Shown: piece by piece, positions 6,856-15,234 of the stretch
Position numbering within the stretch: the first letter of the stretch is position 1
How the letters are laid out: each line of letters opens with the position of its first letter
Assembly: GCA_946997215.1 (NCBI GenBank)
Contig: CAMPUL010000020.1
Coordinates: 1 to 29,761, forward strand
Direction of reading: 5' to 3'
From: Gardnerella vaginalis
GTDB lineage: Bacteria; Actinomycetota; Actinomycetes; Actinomycetales; Bifidobacteriaceae
Length of the DNA: 29,761 nucleotides
Notes under the pieces: generated by a model
Databases searched by the model: none
What the model was told of the DNA's origin: nothing
Seen by the model: the letters and a program-made list of their open reading frames with translations, nothing else
Program-made: the position numbers and the translations under genes

Positions 6856-8538
6856 ATGGATAACAAAGAACCCAAAGATGGCGCATACTCTAAAGATGTG
6901 ACCGATAAATTCTATGGGCAAGAAAACGCGCAAGAATCGCAAGCTGGCTCTAGCACAGATGCTTCGCTTAATAATGCGTCTAAAAGTGCGTATAAAACCA
7001 ATAAGCGTGGTCTAGGAAAATTCTGGCTTGTTTCTGTAGCAATCGTAGTAATCGCAATATTTAGCGCGATTGTTGCAACGCTTACAGGTCCACAAAAAAA
7101 TCTTGCAAGTCAAACATCTTCTACGCAAGTTTCAAATAAAACTGTGTCAATCGGATTAAAACTTGCTCCTACAAATCTTGATATTCGTAACCAATCTGGA
7201 TCTTCCTTGGAACAATTGCTGATTGGAAACGTGTATGAAGGTCTTGTAGCTAGGGATTCTAAAAATCAAGTTGTTCCTTCCCTTGCAAAGAGTTGGGAAA
7301 TAAGCAAAGACGGCTTAAAGTACACTTTCCACATGCGTAAAGGCGTTGTTTTTTCTAATGGTCATAAGCTTACTGCAAAAGATGCTGAGTGGTCTTTTAA
7401 CGAGCTTGTTGCAAAGAAATATCGCGGATCAAACATGGTTGGAAAAGTTGAATCCGCTAAAGCTAAAGGCGATTACACGTTTGAAATCAAGCTTAAAGAG
7501 CCAAACGCAAAACTTTTGTGGGCATTGTGCTCTAGAGCTGGCTTAGTCTTCGATAAGCTTGCGAATTATGATGCTAAAACTCAAGCAATTGGATCTGGCC
7601 CGTATTTAGTAGAAAAGTTTGTGCCTAATGACCGAGTTGTGTTAAAAGCAAATCCTCGCTACAAGGGCATTAATAAGGCAAAAACGCAAAAAGTTGTTGT
7701 TCGCTATTTTGTAGACGATGTTGCTGCTGTAAATGCGCTTTCTTCGGGGTCTGTTCAAGCTTTGGCGCCTATTTCGGGCCAGCTTGCCAAGCCTTTTAAG
7801 GCGGATTCAAAGCGTTATGTTGTTAAAGCTGGAAACACTACCGATAAATTTGTGCTTGCTATGAACATGAATGGTGAGCGAACTAAAGATAAGCGCGTGC
7901 GCCAAGCGATTAGATATGCGATTGACCATAAGCAAATTATTGCTTCGCGCGGAGGTACGGATGCTTTGCTTGGCGGGCCGATTCCTTCTCTTGACCCAGG
8001 ATATGAGGATTTAACTAAGATTTACGCGCATAATGTTAAGCGCGCTAAGTCGTTGATGAAAGAAGCTGGTTTTAGTGAGTCGAATCCTTTGCATCTTTCG
8101 CTTACTTACCCGAATATTTATGGAACGCAACTTGGTGAGCAGCTAAGATCTCAATTACAGCAAATTGGCATTGATCTAAAAGTAAACGTTGTTGAATTTA
8201 CTACTTGGCTTCACGACGTTTATAACAATAAAAACTACGATTTGTCTATGGTAGATCACAATGAAAGCCATGATTTTGGACAGTGGGCAGATCCTAAGTA
8301 TTACTACGGTTACAACAATAAGCAAGTTCAGGATTTGTATGCTAAGGCAATGCTTTGCGCGAATACTAAGGAGTCTAATAAGCTTCTTGCTAAAGCTGCG
8401 CGAATCGTTAGCCAGGATGCTCCTGCGGATTGGCTGCTTAACTATAAGGTTGTTACAGCTAAGGTAAGGAATCTTGATGGCATGCCTTTTGACATTAATC
8501 AAGTTTTTTTGCCGCTATACAATTTGCGGCTTAAGTGA
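6856..8538 (+). CDS. ABC transporter substrate-binding protein, oligopeptide/dipeptide type (SBP family 5)
   Basis: A 560-residue binding protein that would deliver peptides to the permeases encoded downstream. Typical SBP_5 text is present: NVYEGLVARDSKNQVVPSLA near residue 118, WEISKDGLKYTFHMRKGVVFSNG, and a VRQAIRYAIDHKQI segment in the middle. Unlike most Gram-positive homologues it has no lipobox cysteine. A polar 50-residue cytoplasmic head rich in S/N/Q is followed by a basic patch (TNKRGLGK) and one hydrophobic segment at about 56-77, so it appears to be anchored by an uncleaved N-terminal helix, or cleaved at an unmarked site. AGAAAGG lies eight bases before ATG 6856. It is first in the operon, and a hairpin cluster separates it from the permease genes. 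The substrate (peptide, nickel or other) is inferred from the fold class only. Confidence 0.9.
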   Translation: MDNKEPKDGAYSKDVTDKFYGQENAQESQAGSSTDASLNNASKSAYKTNKRGLGKFWLVSVAIVVIAIFSAIVATLTGPQKNLASQTSSTQVSNKTVSIGLKLAPTNLDIRNQSGSSLEQLLIGNVYEGLVARDSKNQVVPSLAKSWEISKDGLKYTFHMRKGVVFSNGHKLTAKDAEWSFNELVAKKYRGSNMVGKVESAKAKGDYTFEIKLKEPNAKLLWALCSRAGLVFDKLANYDAKTQAIGSGPYLVEKFVPNDRVVLKANPRYKGINKAKTQKVVVRYFVDDVAAVNALSSGSVQALAPISGQLAKPFKADSKRYVVKAGNTTDKFVLAMNMNGERTKDKRVRQAIRYAIDHKQIIASRGGTDALLGGPIPSLDPGYEDLTKIYAHNVKRAKSLMKEAGFSESNPLHLSLTYPNIYGTQLGEQLRSQLQQIGIDLKVNVVEFTTWLHDVYNNKNYDLSMVDHNESHDFGQWADPKYYYGYNNKQVQDLYAKAMLCANTKESNKLLAKAARIVSQDAPADWLLNYKVVTAKVRNLDGMPFDINQVFLPLYNLRLK

Positions 8539-8600
8539 TTTGTTCTAAAATATTGACGACTTTGTGCCAAAATGTAGTGATTTTAATATATTTTCGGCAT

Positions 8601-8792
8601 ACTTGTAGTGCGATTGTACCTGATTTACGGCGTGTCGCTATACAATCGCACTACAAGGCAGGTCATCGTCCGCGCGGTCTAAGCGCGCGGACGTCTTCGC
8701 CACGCAGAAGCAGTGCTTCTGCCTTGAGTGGCTCAGCGCTCCGAATTACCTTTTCGCGCTACGCTCTAAGCGAAAAGGCAGGTCGGAACGCT
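8601..8792 (+). repeat. Cluster of four hairpins inside the operon
   Basis: Hairpin 1 is a perfect 16-bp stem (8603-8618 with 8641-8656). Hairpin 2 is CGTCCGCGCG with CGCGCGGACG (8667-8676 with 8684-8693). Hairpin 3 is GCAGAAGCA with TGCTTCTGC (8704-8712 with 8714-8722). Hairpin 4 is CCTTTTCGC with GCGAAAAGG (8749-8757 with 8770-8778), enclosed by a one-mismatch 10-bp stem (8735-8744 with 8783-8792). AAGGCAGGTC follows the 3' arm of hairpin 1 and recurs at hairpin 4, and TCTAAG recurs in the loops of hairpins 2 and 4. The segment is visibly richer in GC than its neighbours. It could stabilise the binding-protein transcript 3' end or attenuate the downstream genes, as REP elements do in malE-malF, or be a palindromic mobile repeat. 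None has a terminator T-tract. Confidence 0.8.
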
Positions 8793-8812
8793 ATATTAAG
8801 TAAGGGGTTTGT

Positions 8813-9781
8813 ATGAAGCGCATGATTCTTCGACGCATCGCGTTGTTTTTTGTAGCGCTGCTATTTATTTCTGCAATCGTATTTCTTGCTCTTAGGGTTT
8901 TACCTGGAGACGTTGCTCAAGTTATGGCAGGCTTAAACGCGCCAGCTGGAAAAGTTGAGCAGTTAAGGCACGATTTAGGCTTAAACAAGCCCCTTTTAAT
9001 TCAATATTTAGAGTGGATTTTTGGCGTTTTTAGAGGCGATTTTGGTGTTTCAATGCTTACGGGTCGTTCCGTTGCGTCCACTATTGCTATGCGTGCTAGC
9101 ATAACTTTTCCGCTCATTTTTCTTGGACTTTTAATTGCGCTCGCAATCGGAATTCCTCTTGGATGCTTGCAAGTTTTTCATTCTGGCAAGTCTTTGCAAG
9201 GCTTTTTAAGGTTTTGTGCGATTGCAGGCGGATCTGTTCCTGCTCTTTGGGGCGGAATGATTTTAATCATGATTTTTGGCAATGGCATTGGTTTGGTTGG
9301 GATTTTTCCTACTCAAGGTTTTCCAACAGACGGCTGGCGCGATTTTGGTAGCGCATTTTTGTCTTTGATTCTTCCAGCTCTAACAGTTGGCGTTATTGTT
9401 GGATCTGGTTTTATGCGTTACACTTCAGCATCATTAGAGCAGATTTCTAATAGTGACATTGCTTTGCAAGCTATGGCTTGTGGAATGACTAAAAAGCAAA
9501 TGATTTGGCGAGTTGGCTTGCGATTAGCGTTGCCGCAGCTTGTGTCTGTAATCGGCTTGACTTTTGCGCATATGATTATGGGCGTAATGGTTATTGAAAA
9601 TCTGTTTTCGCTTCCTGGAATGGGCATGGGTCTTGTGCGCGATGTTGGCTTGCGAGATCTTATATCTGTTCAAGGCAATCTTTTTATGCTTTCTGCATTG
9701 TTCTTGCTTGTTGGGTTTGCGATTGACGTGTTGCATCGTTTGTTGGATTCAAGACTTAGCCAAGATTCGAGCAGTGAATAA
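8813..9781 (+). CDS. ABC transporter permease, DppB/OppB type
   Basis: A 322-residue integral membrane protein of the peptide/nickel importer class. It starts MKRMILRRIALFFVALLFISAIVF and continues with LRVLPGDVAQ and LRHDLGLNKPLLIQYLEW, the family's standard opening in which the first helix is followed by an extracellular loop. About six hydrophobic segments follow. The cytoplasmic coupling loop is at about 212-235 (ALQAMACGMTKKQMIWRVGLRLALPQ), and the C-terminal part contains VIENLFSLPGMGMGLVRD. It would form a heterodimeric channel with the next permease. AAGGGG (8802-8807) lies five bases before the ATG, right after the hairpin cluster. The second operon gene ends 35 bases before the next start, across a near-perfect 13-bp duplication (9765-9793) that includes its stop codon. 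Confidence 0.93.
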   Translation: MKRMILRRIALFFVALLFISAIVFLALRVLPGDVAQVMAGLNAPAGKVEQLRHDLGLNKPLLIQYLEWIFGVFRGDFGVSMLTGRSVASTIAMRASITFPLIFLGLLIALAIGIPLGCLQVFHSGKSLQGFLRFCAIAGGSVPALWGGMILIMIFGNGIGLVGIFPTQGFPTDGWRDFGSAFLSLILPALTVGVIVGSGFMRYTSASLEQISNSDIALQAMACGMTKKQMIWRVGLRLALPQLVSVIGLTFAHMIMGVMVIENLFSLPGMGMGLVRDVGLRDLISVQGNLFMLSALFLLVGFAIDVLHRLLDSRLSQDSSSE

Positions 9782-9816
9782 TTCGGGCAGTGATTTAAGT
9801 GGGGGCAATTCAAGCA

Positions 9817-10662
9817 ATGATTAAGTTTTTAAGACGCATTTGGCGCGGAGTTATTGGAAAATTCGTTTGCATTATTTTGTGCTTGTGGATTTTTGTAGCT
9901 GCGCTTTCTTTTGTGTGGACGCCCTACTCTCTTCTAGAAACAAACGGGTACGAGGTATGGCAAAAGCCTTCTCTAAAGCATTGGCTTGGCACAGATGGAA
10001 CGGGTGCAGATATGCTTAGCTGGCTTATGGCTGGTTCTAGAGTAGAGATTTTGCTTGTTATTTCAACAGTTGCGATTGCAAGCGTTGTTGGATTTGTGAT
10101 TCTAAGCTTTACGATTTGCCGCGTTCAAAAAATTCGTTCCGTAAGCATTATGGCAGTAGACGCTTTAATTTCCATTCCAACAGTTTTGATTGCGCTTATG
10201 CTTGCTGTGCCTCTTGGAGCATCCGTTCTTGTAATCATGCTTGCATGCGGATTCGGCTATGGCTTAAATCTTGCTCGTATTTTGCGACCAAGTGCTGTTC
10301 TTGTTCTTAAGTCCAACTATGTTGATTGCGCTGTTTCTAATGGTGCTAGCAGAAGTTACGTTTTGCTAAAGCATGTTTTTCCTAATATTTTGCCTATCGC
10401 TTCCGTTCAGCTTTCGCTTTCTGCAGGAACTGTTATTTTAGCGGAAAGCGGATTGACTTACTTAGGTGTTGGTGTTCCTTCGGGAGTGCCGAGCTGGGGT
10501 CGCGTTCTTTCTACTTCGGTTACTTTGATTCACGTTTATCCGCTTGCGGCTCTATGGCCTGGTCTTGTTGTTACATTAACAGTTTTGTCTCTTAATCTTT
10601 TTGGCGACGTTTTAAGAAGTGCTACAAATCCAGCAAATAGGGAGTCTAAGAATGAGTCTTGA
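9817..10662 (+). CDS. ABC transporter permease, DppC/OppC type
   Basis: The partner permease of the preceding gene, about 281 residues. Family marks are LLETNGYEVWQKPSLKHWLGTDGTGADMLSW (the H-x-L-G-T-D-x-x-G-x-D-x-L motif just after the first helix), then the coupling loop VDCAVSNGASRSYVLLKHVFPNI and LAESGLTYLGVGVPSGVPSWGRVL. An open frame extends upstream to a GTG at 9799, but a G-rich Shine-Dalgarno (GGGGG, 9801-9805) precedes ATG 9817 and nothing suitable precedes 9799, so I use 9817; the spacing of 11 is a little long. Its last 11 bases overlap the start of the ATPase gene, which implies translational coupling. Confidence 0.92.
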   Translation: MIKFLRRIWRGVIGKFVCIILCLWIFVAALSFVWTPYSLLETNGYEVWQKPSLKHWLGTDGTGADMLSWLMAGSRVEILLVISTVAIASVVGFVILSFTICRVQKIRSVSIMAVDALISIPTVLIALMLAVPLGASVLVIMLACGFGYGLNLARILRPSAVLVLKSNYVDCAVSNGASRSYVLLKHVFPNILPIASVQLSLSAGTVILAESGLTYLGVGVPSGVPSWGRVLSTSVTLIHVYPLAALWPGLVVTLTVLSLNLFGDVLRSATNPANRESKNES

Positions 10663-12343
10663 TATAAAAGGATTATCGCTTAGCATTGGATCTTCGCGCA
10701 TTTTAAGTGATGTTTCGCTTAACGTTAAAGATGGCGAGCGCGTTGGATTAGTTGGATCTTCTGGCTCTGGTAAATCAATGCTTTTAAGAGCTGCGATTGG
10801 CTTAGTTCCGTCTAATTGCAAAATCACTGGCTCTTGCCACGTTGGCAATGCACAAACTGTTGGCGCTAACGATTCTGCGCTTGCAAACATTCGCGGTAAG
10901 TATGTTGGCGTTGTTTTTCAGCAAGCGGATCGTGCTCTTAACCCTATTATGAGTGTTAGTGAGCAAATCGCCTTACCTCTTAGGCTTCATTACAATTTAG
11001 ACGAAGACGATATTCAAAATCGCGTTAAAGTTATGCTTGAAAAAGTTGGTTTAGGCGCGAATATTTTGAATAAGCGCACTTTTGAGCTTTCGGGTGGGCA
11101 AATGCAACGAGTTGGAATTGCTACAGCGCTTATAACTTGCCCTAAGTTGATTCTTGCAGACGAGCCGACTACTGCTCTTGATTCTGTTACACAAAAAGAT
11201 GTTGTAAATATGCTTACTTCTTTAGTTGATAATATGGGCGCTTCAATGCTTTTTGTTACTCACGATTTTTCGGTTCTTTCTAGCGCTGCTACTCGTTGCT
11301 ATGTTTTGGATTCTGGACGATTAGTCGATAGTGCGCGCGTTGGTGAATTGCTAGAAAATCCTAAGGTTCACTCTACTAAACAACTTGTTTTTGCGGCGCG
11401 CGCTTTAAGTCTTAGTAAAAATGATTTAAGTCTTGATAATAAAAGCGATTCAAATAAGAATGATTTAAGCGATTCAAATAAGAATGATTCTTCTAAAGAT
11501 GATTGCATTTTTAAAGCTAAAAACATTCACGTTGTTTTAGGAAGCTCAAAAAACCGCGTTGAAGCATTAAAAGGTGTTGACTTTAATCTTAAAGTTGGCG
11601 AATCTTTAGCTTTAATTGGCGGATCTGGAAGTGGTAAAACAACTTTGATTCGCTCTTTACTTGGATTGCAAGAAATAAGCGAAGGAAGAATAGAGTATTG
11701 CGGCAAAGTTGTTGAAACCGTTGAAAACGCTAAAAAGTTAAATTTGAAAGATTCTGCTTACGTAAATATGAGAAGACAATGTTCGCTTGTATTTCAGCAT
11801 CCTTTTGCAGCTTTAGATCCGCGTTGGCAAGTTAGAAAAAGCGTTGCTGAGCCGCTTGAAATATGGCGTAAAAACATGAGTTTTGATTCACATACTGTGG
11901 ATTCACATGATGTTGATTCACGTTATATTGATTCACGCGCTATTGACTCTAAAGTGGATGATGTTTTGAATTTAGTCGGGTTAGATCCTAAAGTTTTTGC
12001 TGGAAGATATCCGTGCGAGCTTTCTGGCGGACAAGCTCAATGCGTTGCGATTGCTAGAGCGCTAATCAATAATCCTAGAGTTTTGGTTGCAGATGAGCCA
12101 ATGAGCGCAATCGATGTTGCCGAGCGCACAAGAATCTTAGATGCTTTTAATGTGATTCGCGCAAATCGCCCTAATATGGCGTGCGTATTTGTTAGCCACG
12201 ATCTTGGTATGATTCAGCATTTAGCGTCTAGTGTTGTTGTTCTAAAAGATGGCGTTGTTGTTGAATCTGGGCGTGTAAGTCAAATTTTGACTAATCCAAA
12301 ACATAGTTATACGCGCGAACTTATTGATGCTGCTACTTTGTAA
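10652..12343 (+). CDS. Fused double ATPase of a peptide ABC transporter (DppD-DppF type)
   Basis: A 563-residue protein with two ABC nucleotide-binding domains in one chain, driving the two permeases. Domain 1 has Walker A GSSGSGKS (about residues 35-42), Q-loop VVFQQ, signature LSGGQMQRVGIA and Walker B LILADEPTTALD. Domain 2 has GGSGSGKTT (about 325), VFQHPFAALDP, signature LSGGQAQCVAIA and VLVADEPMSAID. The second signature has Cys where the family normally has Arg after LSGGQxQ. The inter-domain linker is a low-complexity S/N/K/D stretch coded by a 22-bp direct repeat. A pentapeptide repeat sits within domain 2, before its signature motif (residues about 412-436). ATG 10652 has AGGGAG seven bases upstream, so the GTG at 10619 is rejected as start. 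It is the last gene of the operon. Confidence 0.94.
   Translation: MSLDIKGLSLSIGSSRILSDVSLNVKDGERVGLVGSSGSGKSMLLRAAIGLVPSNCKITGSCHVGNAQTVGANDSALANIRGKYVGVVFQQADRALNPIMSVSEQIALPLRLHYNLDEDDIQNRVKVMLEKVGLGANILNKRTFELSGGQMQRVGIATALITCPKLILADEPTTALDSVTQKDVVNMLTSLVDNMGASMLFVTHDFSVLSSAATRCYVLDSGRLVDSARVGELLENPKVHSTKQLVFAARALSLSKNDLSLDNKSDSNKNDLSDSNKNDSSKDDCIFKAKNIHVVLGSSKNRVEALKGVDFNLKVGESLALIGGSGSGKTTLIRSLLGLQEISEGRIEYCGKVVETVENAKKLNLKDSAYVNMRRQCSLVFQHPFAALDPRWQVRKSVAEPLEIWRKNMSFDSHTVDSHDVDSRYIDSRAIDSKVDDVLNLVGLDPKVFAGRYPCELSGGQAQCVAIARALINNPRVLVADEPMSAIDVAERTRILDAFNVIRANRPNMACVFVSHDLGMIQHLASSVVVLKDGVVVESGRVSQILTNPKHSYTRELIDAATL
11444..11489 (+). repeat. 22-bp direct repeat, period 24, in the ATPase linker
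   Basis: Two identical 22-base copies (11444-11465 and 11468-11489) beginning AGCGATTCAAATAAG encode SDSNKND twice. They lie in the linker that joins the two nucleotide-binding domains, where length change would be tolerated. Confidence 0.85.
11885..11959 (+). repeat. 15-bp coding tandem repeat x 5 (DS[HR]x[VI])
   Basis: Successive 15-base units begin at 11885, 11900, 11915, 11930 and 11945; the first four start GATTCAC and the fifth is degenerate. They translate to DSHTV, DSHDV, DSRYI, DSRAI and DSKVD. The block is inserted in the second ATPase domain between its Q-loop and its signature motif, in the helical subdomain. Confidence 0.9.
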
Positions 12344-12390
12344 GTCTGTATCTGTAAGTATTGCAAGTTTGCAAGTCTGTATCTGTAAGT
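12342..12390. repeat. 18-bp direct repeat, period 31
   Basis: AAGTCTGTATCTGTAAGT is found at 12342-12359, starting in the ATPase stop codon, and again at 12373-12390. The remainder of the spacer before luxS is AT-rich and has no clear terminator. Confidence 0.8.
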
Positions 12391-12543
12391 CTTATAAGTT
12401 AATAAGTCAATAAAAAATATTTTTAGATTCGTGTTCATGTGTGTTTGGCAAGAATAGCGTCTAATATTATTTAGTAATCGTTATTTACGCATGGATTTTG
12501 CGCATACATTTTGCGCATGGAATATAAGTTAGGATGGAATAAG

Positions 12544-13044
12544 ATGAGCGAAAATCAAAACAATCAGCCGACTCCTCGTCCAGAAAGCTTTGAACTTGAC
12601 CACACTAAAGTTAAAGCTCCATATGTTCGCTACATTGACACTCAAAAAGGCCCGAATGGAGATGTTATTTCTAACTACGATATTCGCTTAACTCAGCCTA
12701 ACCAAGAGGCTATTCCTACGGGCGCTTTGCATACTATTGAGCACACGATTGCTGTTCTTTTGCGCCAGCGCATTGAAGGCTACATTGATTGCTCTCCATT
12801 TGGTTGCCGTACAGGATTCCACCTTTTAACTTGGGGCACTCATAGCACAGAAGATGTTGCGCGCGCGTTGAAGGAATCGCTTGAATTTATTGCGTATAAA
12901 GCTACTTGGGATGATGTTCCAGCTACAACTATTGAGTCTTGCGGAAATTACCGCGATCATAGCTTGTTTGGGGCGCGTCAATGGTGCAAAGATATTTTAG
13001 ATAAAGGCATTAGCTCCGATCCTTTTGAGCGCAAGATTGTGTGA
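12544..13044 (+). CDS. luxS: S-ribosylhomocysteine lyase
   Basis: LuxS cleaves S-ribosylhomocysteine to homocysteine and DPD, the precursor of autoinducer-2, as part of the activated methyl cycle in the cytoplasm. The 166-residue protein is of normal length. The metal site is visible as HTIEH (His63, Glu66, His67) with Cys133 in ESCGNY as third ligand, and the catalytic cysteine is Cys88 in SPFGCRTGF. The N-terminal [16 protein letters not shown] stretch is also family-typical. ATG 12544 has AGGA nine bases upstream (12531-12534); the open frame extends upstream to 12511 but no ribosome site supports that. No pfs gene or other methyl-cycle gene is next to it. It follows the peptide-transporter operon after 200 bases. 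Confidence 0.97.
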   Translation: MSENQNNQPTPRPESFELDHTKVKAPYVRYIDTQKGPNGDVISNYDIRLTQPNQEAIPTGALHTIEHTIAVLLRQRIEGYIDCSPFGCRTGFHLLTWGTHSTEDVARALKESLEFIAYKATWDDVPATTIESCGNYRDHSLFGARQWCKDILDKGISSDPFERKIV

Positions 13045-13120
13045 TTCGTTTCGTTTGATTGTGTAAGGCTTCGCTTGTGTAAGACTGTAAAATCGCCATA
13101 TTTTAAGCATAGGGGGGTGT

Positions 13121-13666
13121 ATGTGTGAAATAAGATTGAGAAAAGCAACTCTTAGCGATCTAAAAGATATTGAAAATATTTATGAGAGAGCAAGAGTATT
13201 TATGGCAAATAATGGCAATCCTCATCAATGGGGAGATCGCTTTCCTCTAACATCTAGTGTTATAGAAGATATTCGTTTGAATCGTTTTAATCTTCTTGTA
13301 GACACGGATACAGATTTTGGCGAAGAGCGCATTTTGGCGCAATTTGCACTGTGCGAGGGGCTTGATGAAGTCTACGCAAAGATTGATGGAGCGTGGCTAG
13401 ATGATGTTTTGCCATACGTTACAATCCATAGGCTTGCATCTTCGGGGGTCAAGCCAAAAATGGCAAGCGAATGTTTAAGATGGGCTAAGCGAAATTACTC
13501 TAATGTTAGAATCGATACTCATCCCGACAACTTGATTATGCAAAAAGTTATTTTGCGAGAAGGCTTTAGCAAGTGTGGTCTTGTTGTAATTCCAAATCGC
13601 GCGCATAGCGCAACTAGAATCGCGTATCAATGGTTGCGCTCGCATAATCATGTAATACGGCATTAG
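13121..13666 (+). CDS. GNAT-family N-acetyltransferase-like protein
   Basis: A 181-residue cytoplasmic protein. The start IRLRKATLSDLKDIENIYERAR is a usual GNAT N-terminus, and the C-terminal half (VRIDTHPDNLIMQKVILREGFSKCGLVVI) fits the last strands and helix of one GNAT group, in which RIDTHxDNxxMQ and GFxxCG are conserved. The middle element, normally a glycine-rich loop that holds the acetyl-CoA pyrophosphate, reads HRLASSGVKPKMASECLRWAK here, so the expected second and third glycines are missing. It may bind CoA differently or have lost activity. The substrate is unknown. A strong AGGGGGG lies just before ATG 13121. It lies alone between luxS and alr. Confidence 0.75.
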   Translation: MCEIRLRKATLSDLKDIENIYERARVFMANNGNPHQWGDRFPLTSSVIEDIRLNRFNLLVDTDTDFGEERILAQFALCEGLDEVYAKIDGAWLDDVLPYVTIHRLASSGVKPKMASECLRWAKRNYSNVRIDTHPDNLIMQKVILREGFSKCGLVVIPNRAHSATRIAYQWLRSHNHVIRH

Positions 13667-13781
13667 CGGTATTTGCTGTATTAGCTGTATTAAAACGTAA
13701 GTCAAAAATAGTTGCATATATAGTAGATATAAAAATAAATATAAAAGTAAAAGCTAAAAACTAGAAGTAAAGGCGTGAGAT

Positions 13782-15137
13782 ATGTGTAAAAATTCGAGTA
13801 TACAAGCGATTTTGCAAGAGAACTATGCTCGCGCCTTGAGTACATACCCTGGGCAGGTAATCGTTGATCTAAAAGCGCTAAGAGATAATATGCGAACTCT
13901 TGTTGAGCGCGTTTCTAAAGATTTGCAGCCTGGTCAAAAGTCGCCAGCAGTTATGGGAGTTGTTAAAGCAGACGCTTATGGTCACGGGCTTATTCCTAGT
14001 GCGCTCGCAGCTTTAGCAGGGGGAGCAACTTGGCTTGGCACAGCTCAGCCCTATGAGGCTTTGCGGCTTCGTAAATGTGGAATTGACTCAAGCAGATGCC
14101 GTATTCTTACGTGGCTTACTAGCGCTCCAACGTCTCTTTTTGCAGATTTAATAAAAGCAGATATTGATATTTCTGTTGGCTCACTTGATTCTATTGACGC
14201 TGTTGCGCTAGCTGCTAAATCGCTTGGCGCTGCTGCACGCGTGCACGTTAAGGTAGATACGGGATTTGGCAGAAACGGTTTTACGCCTGCAGGCTTTAGT
14301 GATGCTTTAGAAAAACTTAGCGAATATTCTAGCCAGGGATTAATCGAAGTTATTGGGCAATGGAGTCACTTGGCTGTTGCTGATTGCCCAGACGTTCCAG
14401 AGTTTGTTGCATCTACAGATAGGCAAATTGAGCAATTCCACGACTTTACTCGAAGAATGCGCGAAGCTGGGTTGGAACCTAAAATTCGACATTTAGCTAA
14501 TACAGCTGCAACTCTTAACAGGTCAGAGATACGATTTGAGCTTGTTCGACCAGGAATTGGATTATATGGATACGAGCCAGACCCTGTTATGGGAGAGCCT
14601 CAAACTTACGACTTGCGTCCAGCTATGACTTTACAAGCGCAATTAGGAACGGTTAAATCTGTAGAAGCGGGTCATGGTATTTCGTACGGCCGCACGTATT
14701 TAACGCCAGACAATACAAGCACAGCAATAGTTCCACTTGGATATGCGGATGGCATTTTGCGCGCATCTAGCGGATTCGATATGCAAGGATCTCGTCATGT
14801 TAATAAGCCTGGAGGGCCTGTGCGAGTGGAAACTAAGAACGGCGCTAGGATTTTGCATGTTTCGGGGCGCGTTTGCATGGATCAATTTATTGTTGACTTA
14901 AAAGGCAGCGCTAAAGAGCTTGGGGTTAAAGAAGGAGATACGGTCAGGCTTTTTGGGCCAGGAAGAGGCTTAGAATATGCGGAGCCAACGGCAGATGATT
15001 GGGCGGCGGCTGCTGGAACAATAAGCTACGAGATTATGACTGGGATTGGCCCTAGAGTTCCGCGATTGTATAAGAATGCTTACGAAGTTTTGCCTGAAAA
15101 AGACATAAAAATGTTGGATGAAAAAAGCTTGATTTAG
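13782..15137 (+). CDS. alr: Alanine racemase
   Basis: Alr converts L- to D-alanine for peptidoglycan, using PLP in a type III fold. The PLP lysine is Lys62 in VVKADAYGHG, and the second catalytic base is Tyr302 in ISYGRTY. RPGIGLYGY and VSGRVCMDQFIVD are further family motifs. At 451 residues it is longer than the usual 370-390: there are about 20 extra residues before the barrel, small insertions, and a 20-residue tail after PRVPRLYKN. ATG 13782 has an AAGGCG upstream at good distance. Its PLP need links it biochemically, though not by operon, to pdxST in the same window. Confidence 0.97.
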   Translation: MCKNSSIQAILQENYARALSTYPGQVIVDLKALRDNMRTLVERVSKDLQPGQKSPAVMGVVKADAYGHGLIPSALAALAGGATWLGTAQPYEALRLRKCGIDSSRCRILTWLTSAPTSLFADLIKADIDISVGSLDSIDAVALAAKSLGAAARVHVKVDTGFGRNGFTPAGFSDALEKLSEYSSQGLIEVIGQWSHLAVADCPDVPEFVASTDRQIEQFHDFTRRMREAGLEPKIRHLANTAATLNRSEIRFELVRPGIGLYGYEPDPVMGEPQTYDLRPAMTLQAQLGTVKSVEAGHGISYGRTYLTPDNTSTAIVPLGYADGILRASSGFDMQGSRHVNKPGGPVRVETKNGARILHVSGRVCMDQFIVDLKGSAKELGVKEGDTVRLFGPGRGLEYAEPTADDWAAAAGTISYEIMTGIGPRVPRLYKNAYEVLPEKDIKMLDEKSLI

Positions 15138-15184
15138 CAATCTTGCGATTTTGCGATTAGCTGAATTGCTATTGGCTAATTTAT

Positions 15185-15212
15185 GATTTGCTACTTGCGA
15201 TTTGCTACTTGC
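15185..15212. repeat. 14-bp tandem duplication
   Basis: GATTTGCTACTTGC occurs twice head to tail (15185-15198, 15199-15212), followed directly by the ribosome-binding site of the dgt gene. Confidence 0.8.
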
Positions 15213-15234
15213 GATTAGTGGAGGAGGTTTTTTA

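Noticed and set aside
8535..8816. 93-residue open frame across the hairpin cluster
   Set aside because: It consists mostly of translated palindromes, has no recognisable domain or ribosome site, and overlaps the permease start. The hairpins explain the sequence better.
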